Assembly (NCBI RefSeq): GCF_001937665.1 | Contig: NZ_MSKL01000014.1 | Span: 10,059-74,058, forward strand | Origin: Actinomyces oris | Lineage (GTDB): Bacteria > Actinomycetota > Actinomycetes > Actinomycetales > Actinomycetaceae | Reading direction: 5' to 3' | Length of the DNA: 64,000 bases | Part shown: one piece after another, positions 8,280 through 18,708 of the stretch | Position numbering within the stretch: the stretch's first letter is position 1 | Layout: each line of letters starts with the position of its first letter | Translations under genes and position numbers: made by a program | The notes under the pieces: generated by a model | What the model was told of the DNA's origin: nothing | The model's input: the letters and a program-made list of their open reading frames with translations, nothing else | The model's database searches: none

Positions 8280-9500
8280 ACTGATATTTCTGGCAACCCT
8301 GGCAAGTCCGATCGCCCCGCACAGCCCGACGGCTCGGCGCCGGCCATTCACGCCATCATCCCCGCCGGCGGCGCGGGCACCCGGCTGTGGCCGCTCAGCC
8401 GGCGTCACCGCCCCAAGTTCCTCCTCGACCTCACCGGGGCCGGCCACAGTCTCCTGCAGGACACCGTCGAGCGACTCGCCCCGGTGACCGCGACGACGAC
8501 GGTCGTCACCGGTGTCGCCCATATCGCCGCCGTGGCCGACCAGCTTCCGAGCATCCCGCGCGACAACCTCCTGGCCGAGCCCTCCCCACGCGACTCCATG
8601 GCGGCCATCGGCCTGGCCGCAGCTGTCATCGCCCGCCGTCACGGACGAGACGCCGTCGTCGGCTCCTTCGCCGCCGACCACACCGTGGCCGACCGGGCCG
8701 CCTTCGCCGACGCCGTCCGACAGGCCGCCCTCCTGGCCGAGCAGGGCTGGGTGGTCACCATCGGGATCGAGGCCACCGGCCCCTCGACCGCCTTCGGCTA
8801 CATCCACGCGGGGGACCCCACTGACGTGCCCGGGGCCCCCGACGGTCGTCGGGTCCGGGGCTTCACCGAGAAGCCCGACGCCGACACCGCCGCCGCCTAC
8901 CTGGCCACCGGCGACTACCGCTGGAACGCGGGCATGTTCGTGGTCCGCGCCGGCGTCCTCCTGGACCACCTCGCCGAGCTCAGGCCCCAGCTGGCCCAGG
9001 GCATCGAGGCCATTGCCGCCGCTTGGGACGCCCCCGAGCGTGAGGAGGTCCTGGCCGAGCGCTGGCCGGCCCTGGAGAAGATCGCCATCGACCACGCCAT
9101 CGCCGAGCCGGTGGCCGCCGCCGGGGGAGTGGCCACCGTGCCGGTCTCCATGGGCTGGAACGACGTCGGCGGTTTCGACGCCCTGACCGAGCTCGTCCCG
9201 CCGCGCACCGAGGGGGTGGCGGCAGGGGCAGGCGTACTCGACGACGTCGACGGTTCTGCCTGCGTCGGCGCCGTTGACGGCGCAGCCCTCGCGGCCCCGT
9301 GCCCGGAGGTTCGGGCCCTTGACTCCGATGGTGCCCTCATCGCCTCGACGTCCGGACGCACGGTTGTGCTTCTGGGAGTGCCGGGTGCCGTCGTCGTCGA
9401 TACTCCCGATGCCCTCCTGGTCACCACCCCCGAGCACGCCCAGGACGTCAAGGGCGTCGTCGACGCCCTCAAGGCGGCCGGTCGCGAGGATCTGCTCTAG
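8271..9500 (+). CDS. manC: Mannose-1-phosphate guanylyltransferase
   Basis: Makes GDP-mannose from mannose-1-phosphate and GTP, feeding mannosylation and exopolysaccharide synthesis. Residues 27-50 carry the nucleotidyltransferase signature (IIPAGGAGTRLWPLSRRHRP) and FTEKPD occurs near residue 200. The length (409 aa) fits the single-domain actinobacterial type without an isomerase domain. The longest frame starts at GTG 8271; GTG 8277 is likely if the mRNA is leaderless. The mutase encoded at 24967-26706 could supply its substrate. Confidence 0.9.
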   Translation: MPVTDISGNPGKSDRPAQPDGSAPAIHAIIPAGGAGTRLWPLSRRHRPKFLLDLTGAGHSLLQDTVERLAPVTATTTVVTGVAHIAAVADQLPSIPRDNLLAEPSPRDSMAAIGLAAAVIARRHGRDAVVGSFAADHTVADRAAFADAVRQAALLAEQGWVVTIGIEATGPSTAFGYIHAGDPTDVPGAPDGRRVRGFTEKPDADTAAAYLATGDYRWNAGMFVVRAGVLLDHLAELRPQLAQGIEAIAAAWDAPEREEVLAERWPALEKIAIDHAIAEPVAAAGGVATVPVSMGWNDVGGFDALTELVPPRTEGVAAGAGVLDDVDGSACVGAVDGAALAAPCPEVRALDSDGALIASTSGRTVVLLGVPGAVVVDTPDALLVTTPEHAQDVKGVVDALKAAGREDLL

Positions 9501-10251
9501 CCGGACCACTGCGCCGGGGACCGTCTTGGCCCCCGACTTCTGAGGCGCTCACGCCGGCGCGATTCCGGGGTAGGGCTGGTCGCCCTGAAGGCCATGGTGG
9601 GCCGATGGGAGAAATCCGGCATCTCGCCAGTGTCCACAGCGCTGACATCAGTTCCGCATCGGCGCCGCGCGCCGAAGACAAACCGCGGCATTCCAACGAT
9701 TCGCACCGGGCGCTTCCGCGGCGGGTTCGTTGATGTCAGCGCTGTGGACACTGGGCTGCCTTCAGCATCGGCCCAGCGGGGGTCTTGCGGCGCAGCCCGA
9801 CGCCCTCACCCCAGGTCCGACCCCACTGGCCCCTGCTCGGCTCTTGATCGGGGCCTGGAGGTCGTGGTCCGACGTCGGCTCCGGCCCGGGGCTTGTCAGA
9901 GCTGCCCCTACTCCACGAGGGTCGGGATCTACTGGCCAAGGGTTGTGCGTACTGCACGAAGGCCCTACCTACCTGGAGTACCCCCATCCCTCCTCCAGTA
10001 GTACCCGGGCCTCGTGCATTGCGACCAGACGACGCTGGACGTCGCCCGAGTTGCTGCGAGTAGCCAGCCTCGCCGGCCCTTGGCGGTAAGGCACGCAGCG
10101 GCAATCGGGGTCGGTCAGCTGGCCCTTCGAGGGGCCCAGTGCCGGAAGAAGACGCTCCTCCGGCGCCGGGTCCCTCATCGAAACCACGACGATCATGAGG
10201 TCATTCCGGTGGATCAGGTGGTGTGAGAATGAGAGGCTTTCACCTATCCTT
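9501..10251. other. Gene-free stretch with an inverted-repeat element
   Basis: About 750 bp without a gene I can support. Short open frames exist on both strands, but none has a ribosome binding site or a recognisable protein. The left part holds the 9627-9754 inverted repeat. Further right, CTGGAG and CTCCAG near 9980-10000 form a short hairpin. It may hold decayed coding sequence. Confidence 0.6.
9627..9754. repeat. Perfect 24-bp inverted repeat flanking an 80-bp core (MITE-like)
   Basis: The left arm (9627-9650) begins CCAGTGTCCACAGC; the right arm (9731-9754) is its exact reverse complement and ends GCTGTGGACACTGG. The core (9651-9730) is itself partly self-complementary around two CCGCGG sites. 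No target-site duplication is visible at the borders. It could be a miniature inverted-repeat element, a structured RNA or a protein-binding site. Confidence 0.7.
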
Positions 10252-10267
10252 GACACTCGGATGTGTC
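10252..10267 (+). promoter_or_regulatory. Palindrome upstream of the nucleoside uptake operon
   Basis: GACAC-N6-GTGTC is a perfect inverted repeat 33 bp before the BMP start codon. A TATCCT hexamer (10245-10250) just before it could be the -10 box, which would place the palindrome over the transcription start, as an operator would be. The regulator is unknown. Confidence 0.42.
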
Positions 10268-10299
10268 CCCCGTCGCACGTGAGAACCACGGAGGTTTCC

Positions 10300-11400
10300 A
10301 TGAAGAAGGCCTGCTCCGCGATGACGCTCGGCGCGGCCCTGGCCCTGGTCCTGGCCGCCTGCGGGACGCCGCCGGCGCAGCGGCCCACCCGTAACCTCGA
10401 GGGCGCCAAGGACTTCATCGCCTGCATGCTCTCCGATGAAGGCGGCTTCGACGACCACTCCTTCAACGAGTCCGGCAAGAAGGGACTGGATCGGGCCGGC
10501 AAGGAGCTGGGAGTCAAGACCATCGCCGTGCAGTCGGAGAGCTCCGCCGACTACGCCACCAACATCTACGCGCTCATCCAGCAGAACTGCAAGCTCGTCA
10601 TCGGCGTCGGCTTCAACATCGCCGCCGACCTGGCCGAGTCGGCCAAGGCCAACCCCGACATCCAGTTCGCCCTCATCGACGCCTCCTTCATCGGCGCCGA
10701 CGGGAAGCCCACCACCCTTCCCAACACCAAACCGCTGCTGTTCAAGACGGCCGAGGCCGCCTACCTGGCCGGATACGCCGCCGCCGGCACCTCACGGACC
10801 GGGGTCGTGGGCACCTACGGCGGCAAGCCCCTGCCCACCGTCCAGATCTTCATGGACGGATTCGCCAAAGGCGTGGCCCGCTACAACAAGGACACCGGTG
10901 CCTCGGTCCAGGTCAAGGGCTGGGACACCACCACCGGCAAGGGCGGCTCCTTCGTCGGCAACTTCACCGACGCCGCCAAGGGCCAGGCCATCACCGAGCA
11001 GTTCATCTCCCAGGGCGCGGACATCATCATGCCGGTGGCCGGCCCCGTCGGTCAGGGCACGCTGGCCTCCGTCAAGCAGAAGAACGACGCCGGTGGCACC
11101 AACGCCGTCATCTGGGTCGACTCCGACGGCTACACCTCCACCGGCGACGGCAGCATCATCATGACCTCCGTGGTCAAGGAGATCGGCAACTCGGTCTTCG
11201 ACACCGTCAAGAACGCCTCCGAGGGGAGATTCTCCTCCGAGCCCTACATCGGAACCCTCAAGAACAAAGGGGTGGCCGCCGCGCCCTTCCACGACTTCGA
11301 CTCCCGGGTACCGGCGCCGGTCAAGGCCAGGCTCGAGGAGCTGCGACAGCAGATCATCGACGGGTCCCTCGACGTCTCCACCCCCTACGACCCCTCCTGA
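10300..11400 (+). CDS. BMP-family nucleoside-binding lipoprotein of an ABC importer
   Basis: Extracytoplasmic binding protein of the Bmp/Med family, which binds purine or pyrimidine nucleosides. The 366-residue precursor has a Sec lipoprotein signal with lipobox LAAC (Cys21), the N-terminal pattern GGFDDHSFNESGKKGL and the family motif VGTYGGKPLPTVQIFMDGF. The ATG at 10300 has a ribosome binding site (GGAGG); the open frame upstream to 10195 is not used. It starts a cluster of overlapping transport and nucleoside-degradation genes. Confidence 0.93.
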   Translation: MKKACSAMTLGAALALVLAACGTPPAQRPTRNLEGAKDFIACMLSDEGGFDDHSFNESGKKGLDRAGKELGVKTIAVQSESSADYATNIYALIQQNCKLVIGVGFNIAADLAESAKANPDIQFALIDASFIGADGKPTTLPNTKPLLFKTAEAAYLAGYAAAGTSRTGVVGTYGGKPLPTVQIFMDGFAKGVARYNKDTGASVQVKGWDTTTGKGGSFVGNFTDAAKGQAITEQFISQGADIIMPVAGPVGQGTLASVKQKNDAGGTNAVIWVDSDGYTSTGDGSIIMTSVVKEIGNSVFDTVKNASEGRFSSEPYIGTLKNKGVAAAPFHDFDSRVPAPVKARLEELRQQIIDGSLDVSTPYDPS

Positions 11401-11457
11401 ACGCCCGGCCGGGGCCGGCGCCCCGAGCCTCCACCGCCACCTGGAAGCGAGCCTGTT

Positions 11458-12983
<1,526 letters not shown>

Positions 12984-12987
<4 letters not shown>

Positions 12988-14318
12988 GCACCCCCACCAC
13001 CGGCTCCAGCACCGAACCGACACCGACGCACCAGACCGAGGACCGCCCCGAGCCCGGCTCGAGCGGCCAGTCAGGCAGTCGGCCGGCCGGCCAGGCCGCC
13101 CTGCTGCGGCAGGCAGCCTCCTCGCCGGCCGTCGTCGGGCTGCTCGCGGTCCTGACCGCCCTGATCCTCAGCTCGATCCTCATCCTCGCGGCCGACTCCG
13201 AGGTGCGCTACACCGCCACCTACCTGTTCAACCGCCCCGGCGACTTCCTCCACGCCACCGCATCCACCCTGAGCGAGGCCTACAGCTCCCTGCTGCGCGG
13301 CGCCATCCTCGACTGGCGGGCCACCACGGGCGTGCGCATGATCCGCCCCATCACCGACACCCTGACCAACGCCACCCCGCTCATCATCGCGGGCCTGGGC
13401 ATGGCGGTGGCCTTCCGCGCCGGCCTGTTCAACATCGGCGGCCAGGGGCAGATGATCCTCGGGGCGATCACGGCCTGCTACGCGGGCATCGCCTGGAACC
13501 TGCCGCCGGTGGCCCACCTGCTCGTGGCTGTCATCGGGGCGGCCCTGGGAGGACTGGTGTGGGGCGGCATCGCCGGCGTCCTCAAGGCCCGCACCGGGGC
13601 CAACGAGGTGATCGTGACGATCATGCTCAACTCCATCGCCGCCCACCTGCTGTCCCAGGTACTCAGCCTCAAGGCCTTCAACGGTGAGGGCGAGACCGGC
13701 AACCGCAAGTCCCTGACCGTGGCGGACACCGCCCAGTACCCCTCACTGGCCGGCGACTCCTTCCGTCTCCACGCCGGTTTCCTCCTGGCCCTGCTGGTCG
13801 CCGTGGCCGTGTGGTGGCTCATGGAGCGCTCCCGCCTCGGCTTCCAGCTGCGGGCCACCGGCCTCAACGCCGACGCCGCCCGCACCGCCGGCATGAGCGT
13901 GCCCTGGGTGACGAGCCTGGTCATGATGATCTCCGGCGCCCTGTGCGGGCTGGCCGCCACCGCACCGGTCCTGGGCACCCAGAAGGGCATGGACGAGTCC
14001 GTCGTGGGCACCATCGGCTTCGACGCCATCACGGTGGCGCTCCTGGGCCGATCCCGCCCCGTGGGGACCGTGCTGGCCGGCCTGCTCTTCGGTGCGCTGC
14101 GCGCCGGCGGCACCGCCATGCAGGCCGCCCCCGGCACCCACATCAAGATCGTCCTGGTCCTGCAGTCCACGATCGTGCTGTTCATCGCCGCGCCTCCTCT
14201 GGTCCGGGCCATCTTCCGGCTCCCGGAGCGCCGCGAGTCCCTCGGCGGCGGCACCGCGCCGACCCCCGCCTCAGTCTCGGCCGCAGCCCCGGCCGCTCCC
14301 GCCGCGAAGGAGGCCTGA
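12984..14318 (+). CDS. Nucleoside ABC importer permease 1 (NupP-like)
   Basis: A 444-residue integral membrane protein of the BPD_transp_2 family. The motifs FRAGLFNIGGQGQM and GANEVIVTIMLNSIAAHLLS are typical of NupP/YufP. A soluble Pro/Ser-rich N-terminus of about 45 residues precedes the first helix, and the last 40 residues are Ala/Pro-rich. The start overlaps the ATPase stop (ATGA). It pairs with the next permease. Confidence 0.93.
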
Positions 14319-14321
14319 GCC

Positions 14322-15614
14322 ATGAACGCATCAACTGCTTCAGCCGATTCTCACGCCGCGACCGCATCGAACACGTCCGCCCTCACCCCGGTTGCGCCCA
14401 TGGATCTCAAGATCCCGATCACCGGCGTCGTCGTGCTCGTCCTGCAGGGGCTCATGGCACTGGGAGCCCGTGGCTCGACAACCTTCGACCTCACCGCCTC
14501 CTCCGACCTGTTCCGGCTCGGGGCCCCCGAGCTCAACGCGCGCCTGGTCATCCTCGTCGCCGCCGGGGCTGTCGCGGCGGCCACCGCCGTCGCCTTCGAC
14601 CGGGCCCGGCGTCGCAGCAGGATCCCGACCTGGAGCACCGCCCTCATCGGCATCGGATTCGTCATCGCCTTCCTGGCCTGGACCGGGGCCGGACGCGCCG
14701 GCGTCATCCCCCTGGTGACCATCCTGTCCTCCGCGCTGGGACTGAGCGTCCCCCTCGTCTACGGCTCGCTGGCCGGGATCATCGGGGAGCGCTCGGGCAC
14801 CATCAACATCGCCATCGAGGGCCAGCTCCTGGGTGGGGCCTTCCTGGGGGCCGTCGTCGCCTCGGCCTGTTCCAACCCCTGGGTGGGGCTCCTGGCCGCG
14901 CCCGTGGCCGGAGTCCTCGTGGCGCTCCTGCTGGCCCTGTTCGGCCTGCGCTACCGGGTCAATCAGATCGTCGTCGGCGTCGTCCTCAACGTCCTGGTCT
15001 CCGGGCTCACCGGCTTCCTGTTCTCCACCTTCCTGTCCTCCAGCCCCAGCCTCAACCGGGCCCTGCGCCTGCCCACCCTGGCTGTGCCGCTGCTGTCCCG
15101 GCTCCCGATCATCGGGCCGGTCCTCTTCCGTCAGACGATCCTCGTCTACCTCATGTACGCGGCCGTGGCGGTCCTGTCCGTCATGCTCTTCCGCTCCCGG
15201 TGGGGGCTGAGGCTGCGGGCCTGTGGCGAGCACCCCAAGGCCGCCGACACCGTCGGCATCAATGTCATGCGCACCCGCGTGGCCAACCTGGCCCTGGCCG
15301 GGGCGCTGGCGGGACTGGGAGGGGCCTTCTTCACCGTCGGCTCGGGCCTGTCCTTCGAGAACGACATGACCGCCGGCAACGGCTACATCGCCCTGGCCGC
15401 CATGATCCTGGGTGCCTGGCGGCCCCTGGGCTCCCTGGGGGCGGCCCTGCTCTTCGGCTTCGCCACCTCCGTGGCCCAGACCCTGCCGGTCATCGGCAGC
15501 TCGGTCTCACCCGACATCATCTCCATGATCCCCTACATCGTCACGATCCTGGCTGTGGCCGGATTCGTGGGCAAGGTACGTGCCCCCGCCGCCGAGGGGG
15601 TGCCCTACCCGTGA
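14322..15614 (+). CDS. Nucleoside ABC importer permease 2 (NupQ-like)
   Basis: A 430-residue membrane protein of the same family. The conserved cytoplasmic segment GSLAGIIGERSGTINIAIEG and the EAA-like region LRACGEHPKAADTVGINV are characteristic of NupQ/YufQ. It starts 3 bp after the first permease stops, and its stop overlaps the GTG of cdd, so transport and catabolism are coupled. Confidence 0.93.
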   Translation: MNASTASADSHAATASNTSALTPVAPMDLKIPITGVVVLVLQGLMALGARGSTTFDLTASSDLFRLGAPELNARLVILVAAGAVAAATAVAFDRARRRSRIPTWSTALIGIGFVIAFLAWTGAGRAGVIPLVTILSSALGLSVPLVYGSLAGIIGERSGTINIAIEGQLLGGAFLGAVVASACSNPWVGLLAAPVAGVLVALLLALFGLRYRVNQIVVGVVLNVLVSGLTGFLFSTFLSSSPSLNRALRLPTLAVPLLSRLPIIGPVLFRQTILVYLMYAAVAVLSVMLFRSRWGLRLRACGEHPKAADTVGINVMRTRVANLALAGALAGLGGAFFTVGSGLSFENDMTAGNGYIALAAMILGAWRPLGSLGAALLFGFATSVAQTLPVIGSSVSPDIISMIPYIVTILAVAGFVGKVRAPAAEGVPYP

Positions 15615-16045
15615 GCAGCATCGTGCCCACCGATCTGACCGACACCCACTGGCAGGCCCTGCGCGAGCTCGCCGTGGAGGCCATGACCCGCGCCTACGCC
15701 CCTTACTCCCGCTTCAAGGTCGGCGCCGCCGCCCTGGTCGACGACGGCCGGCTCGTCTCAGGATGCAACGTGGAGAACGCCAGCTACGGCGTCACCCTGT
15801 GCGCCGAGTGCGGCCTCGTCTCCGAGCTCATCCGCACCGGAGGAGGGCGCCTGGTCGCCTTCGCCTGCGTGGATGCCCACGGCCGGGCCTGCGCGCCGTG
15901 CGGGCGCTGCCGCCAGCTCCTGAACGAGCACGCCGCCGACGGTATGGTGCTGGCCATGCCCTCAGGGATGATGAGCATCGACGAGGTCCTGCCCGACCGC
16001 TTCACCGCCGCCGACGTCGAACGCGTCGTCGGCCAGCAGAGCTGA
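15611..16045 (+). CDS. cdd: Cytidine deaminase
   Basis: Converts cytidine and deoxycytidine to uridine and deoxyuridine. The 144-residue protein is the small homotetrameric type, with CNVENASYG (52-60), catalytic CAE (Cys64, Glu66) and the zinc motif APCGRC (Cys97, Cys100). GTG 15611 overlaps the upstream stop. The frame stays open far upstream through the permease genes, but that is only antiframe noise. The product feeds the thymidine/uridine phosphorylase encoded next. Confidence 0.95.
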   Translation: MSSIVPTDLTDTHWQALRELAVEAMTRAYAPYSRFKVGAAALVDDGRLVSGCNVENASYGVTLCAECGLVSELIRTGGGRLVAFACVDAHGRACAPCGRCRQLLNEHAADGMVLAMPSGMMSIDEVLPDRFTAADVERVVGQQS

Positions 16046-16084
16046 GGGCCGGCTGACGAGCAGCCACAGATGGAGGAGAGCCCT

Positions 16085-17431
16085 GTGACCGTCCCCGCCA
16101 CACCACCGGCCGTCGAGCCCTTCGACGCCGTCGACGTCATCGCCGCCAAGCGCGACGGAGCCGCCCTGACCGACGCCCAGATCGACTGGGTCGTGGACGC
16201 CTACACCCGCGGCGCCGTCGCCGAGGAGCAGATGAGCGCCCTGGCCATGGCCATCTACCTGCGCGGCATGAGCCGGGCCGAGATCGCCCGCTGGACCGGC
16301 GCCATGATCGCCTCCGGGGAGCGCATGGACTTCTCCGGCCTGACCCGCCCCACGGTGGACAAGCACTCCACCGGGGGAGTAGGGGACAAGATCACCCTGC
16401 CGCTGGCGCCGCTCGTGGCCGTCTTCGGCGTGAGCGTCCCTCAGCTGTCCGGGCGCGGGCTCGGGCACACCGGCGGGACCCTGGACAAGCTGGAGTCCAT
16501 CCCCGGCTGGCGGGCCGACCTCACGGGCGAGGAGATCCTGGCGATGCTCGATGCCGGCGGCCCCGGCGCCGTCATCTGCGCCGCCGGGGCGGGCCTGGCC
16601 CCCGCCGACAAGCGCCTCTACGCCCTGCGCGACACCACCGCCACCGTCTCCTGCATCCCCCTCATCGCCTCCTCGATCATGTCCAAGAAGATCGCCGAGG
16701 GGACCGGCGCCCTCGTCCTGGACGTCAAGGTCGGCTCGGGCGCCTTCATGAAGGAGATCGACCAGGCCCGCGAGCTCGCCTCCACCATGGTGGCCCTGGG
16801 GACCGACGCCGGCGTGACCACCCGTGCCCTGCTGACCGACATGTCCACCCCGCTCGGGCTCACCGCCGGCAACGCCCTCGAGGTCGCCGAGTCCCTCGAG
16901 GTGCTCGCCGGCGGGGGACCGGCCGATGTCGTCGACCTCACCGTGGCCCTGGCCCTGGAGATGTGCGCCGCCGCAGGCAGGCCTGTGGAGGAGGACGAGG
17001 CCCGCACCGCCCTGGCCGACGGGCGCGCCATGGACGTCTGGCGGAACATGATCGCCCGCCAGGGAGGGGACCCGGAAGCACCCCTGCCCGTCGCCCCGGA
17101 GACCGAGACCGTCACCGCCCCGGCCGACGGCGTCCTGACCACCCTGGACGCCCTCGCCGTCGGGGTGGCCGCCTGGCGCCTCGGGGCCGGGCGGGCCCGC
17201 AAGGAGGACCCGGTCCAGGCGGTTGCCGGCGTCACCATGCACGCCAAGCCGGGCGACGAGGTGCGCGCCGGCCAGCCGCTGCTCACCCTGCACACCGCCA
17301 CGCCCGAGCGCTTCACCCGCGCCCGGGAGGCGCTCGCCGGCGGCATCGTCATCTCCCAGGCCGGCTCCCCACAGGCCGCCGTCGCCGTCGCCCGCCGTGG
17401 GCATGGCGTCATCCTGGAGCGCATCGGATGA
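16085..17431 (+). CDS. deoA: Thymidine (pyrimidine-nucleoside) phosphorylase
   Basis: Splits thymidine or deoxyuridine with phosphate into the base and 2-deoxyribose-1-phosphate. It contains the family signature LSGRGLGHTGGTLDKLES and the phosphate/nucleoside motif KHSTGGVGDK, with all three domains present (about 448 residues). GTG 16085 is preferred because GGAGGAG lies 6 bp before it; an ATG at 16070 would add five residues. The stop overlaps the next ATG. Confidence 0.94.
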   Translation: MTVPATPPAVEPFDAVDVIAAKRDGAALTDAQIDWVVDAYTRGAVAEEQMSALAMAIYLRGMSRAEIARWTGAMIASGERMDFSGLTRPTVDKHSTGGVGDKITLPLAPLVAVFGVSVPQLSGRGLGHTGGTLDKLESIPGWRADLTGEEILAMLDAGGPGAVICAAGAGLAPADKRLYALRDTTATVSCIPLIASSIMSKKIAEGTGALVLDVKVGSGAFMKEIDQARELASTMVALGTDAGVTTRALLTDMSTPLGLTAGNALEVAESLEVLAGGGPADVVDLTVALALEMCAAAGRPVEEDEARTALADGRAMDVWRNMIARQGGDPEAPLPVAPETETVTAPADGVLTTLDALAVGVAAWRLGAGRARKEDPVQAVAGVTMHAKPGDEVRAGQPLLTLHTATPERFTRAREALAGGIVISQAGSPQAAVAVARRGHGVILERIG

Positions 17432-18237
17432 CCACGCCCCGGCCGGTGCAGCCGGCCATCATCGCCCGGGCCGTCAACTCCCGGCTACGAGTGGGGCGCC
17501 TCACCCAGGCGGGCCAGGCCATCACCCTGACCCAGACCGACGGCACCACCTGCGGGCCCACCTGCCTCCTGGCCGCCCGACTGCTCCTGGCACCCGGCGA
17601 GCGCGCAGCCGTGACGGACGACCTCGCCCAGGAGATGGCCGCCTCACAGCCCGGCCGGGAGGGCAAGCACCTGCTGTCCGTCCTGTCCCACCACCAGGTA
17701 CGGATCCAACGGGCCATGAACGTGCACGGCCTGGGAGTCCTGCCCTGGCCGAAGGTGCTCGGCTCCACGCCCTGGTCCGTGGCCCGGCAGATGACCGAGA
17801 TCGCGAGCGTCTGCGCCCCGGGCGGCGGGCGCCGTCGCTACACGGTGAGGTGGGTGAGCGACCACGGCCCCGCGTGGGGCACTGAGGTCGCCTCGATCCG
17901 TGAGGTGCTTGCAGGTGGGCTCCCGGTCATCCTGGTCACCGGTGGTCCGCTCGTTCTCGATGACGACGCCGAGGGGGACCCCACTGCGAGGGCGAGGCTG
18001 CGCGCCTCCCTGGCGCGAACCCCGGCCGTGCCCCGCCACTACGTCCTGGCCCTGCCCTGGCGGTCCGTCGAGCAGGACGACCCCGGTGAGGGGCGCGTGC
18101 ACATCTATGAGCCCTCCAGCGGATCGGTACGCCCCCTCGACCTGACCGCCCCGCGCGATCCGCACCGCCCCGGCCCCCGCGAGCTCGGCAACTGGCCCCG
18201 CGTCATCGCCGTCATCGCGCCCGAAAACAATCCATGA
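17428..18237 (+). CDS. Unrecognised protein with a papain-like (C39-like) cysteine protease pattern
   Basis: A 269-residue cytoplasmic protein without signal peptide or membrane helix. Gln36 and Cys42 occur in TQTDGTTCGPTCLLAA, matching the Q-x5-C-G-P oxyanion/nucleophile arrangement of C39-like peptidases. His204 in RHYVLALPW and an acidic residue in HIYEPSSG (Glu228) are in the right order for the rest of a catalytic set. ATG 17428 overlaps the deoA stop. I cannot assign a function. It could be a peptidase, an amidase or transglutaminase-like, or an inactive relative. Confidence 0.75.
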   Translation: MTTPRPVQPAIIARAVNSRLRVGRLTQAGQAITLTQTDGTTCGPTCLLAARLLLAPGERAAVTDDLAQEMAASQPGREGKHLLSVLSHHQVRIQRAMNVHGLGVLPWPKVLGSTPWSVARQMTEIASVCAPGGGRRRYTVRWVSDHGPAWGTEVASIREVLAGGLPVILVTGGPLVLDDDAEGDPTARARLRASLARTPAVPRHYVLALPWRSVEQDDPGEGRVHIYEPSSGSVRPLDLTAPRDPHRPGPRELGNWPRVIAVIAPENNP

Positions 18238-18617
18238 CGAGTACCAGTTGTGTGGGAGTGATATCCATGTCGACACGGCGAGCCATGCCACTCATCACTG
18301 TGCGCGATCTTGATGCTGCCATTGAAGCCTATCGTCGCCTCACCGGGATGGAGGTGGTCATGAATCATGGCTGGATCGCCACCCTGTCCCCGCCAGGGGA
18401 TCGTTCCATCCAAATCAGTTTGATCGCCTCTGATCCCACTGCTCCGGTCAACCCGGCGGTCTCCATCGAGGTGGATGATCTGGATGATGCCTACCGGATC
18501 GCTCGGGAGAACGGCTGGGAGATCGTGCATGAACTCGCTGTGGAGGAGTGGGGGGTGCGTCGTTTCTTCTTCCAGGATGCGGACGGAAACATCGTGAATG
18601 TCCTTTCCCATCTGTGA
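18234..18617 (+). CDS. VOC/glyoxalase-superfamily protein
   Basis: A 127-residue single VOC module with paired beta-alpha-beta-beta-beta units: an N-terminal half around LITVRDLDAAIEAYRRLTGM and a C-terminal half ending FFFQDADGNIVNVLSHL. VOC proteins include dioxygenases, lyases and resistance binding proteins; nothing here sets the substrate. ATG 18234 overlaps the preceding stop; Met12 (18267) is an alternative start. Its codons are clearly less G+C-rich than those of deoA, suggesting later acquisition. Confidence 0.78.
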   Translation: MTSTSCVGVISMSTRRAMPLITVRDLDAAIEAYRRLTGMEVVMNHGWIATLSPPGDRSIQISLIASDPTAPVNPAVSIEVDDLDDAYRIARENGWEIVHELAVEEWGVRRFFFQDADGNIVNVLSHL

Positions 18618-18670
18618 TTCCAGCGTTGACGGTATGTCGTGTGGTTGCTTTGCCCGTGTCAGGTAGGTCA

Positions 18671-18688
18671 GTCCATGATGGTATGGAC
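18671..18688 (+). promoter_or_regulatory. Palindrome upstream of deoC
   Basis: GTCCAT-N6-ATGGAC is a perfect inverted repeat 20 bp before the deoC ATG, close to the ribosome binding site. It is a candidate operator for a deoxynucleoside-responsive repressor. It differs from the palindrome upstream of the BMP gene, so the two may have separate regulators. Confidence 0.4.
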
Positions 18689-18708
18689 GCTCTTGAAAGG
18701 ACCCCCCC

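Noticed and set aside
8184-9509. A minus-strand frame covering the guanylyltransferase gene
   Set aside because: Antisense composition only; the plus-strand gene has a complete nucleotidyltransferase signature.
9736-10523. Minus-strand open frames in the gene-free stretch
   Set aside because: They have no ribosome binding site or domain and partly run under the BMP gene. A decayed gene is possible but cannot be shown from this sequence.
13811-15610. A 600-codon in-frame extension upstream of cytidine deaminase
   Set aside because: It runs through both nucleoside permease genes in another frame and gives Arg/Pro/His-rich noise. The deaminase motifs start only after GTG 15611.
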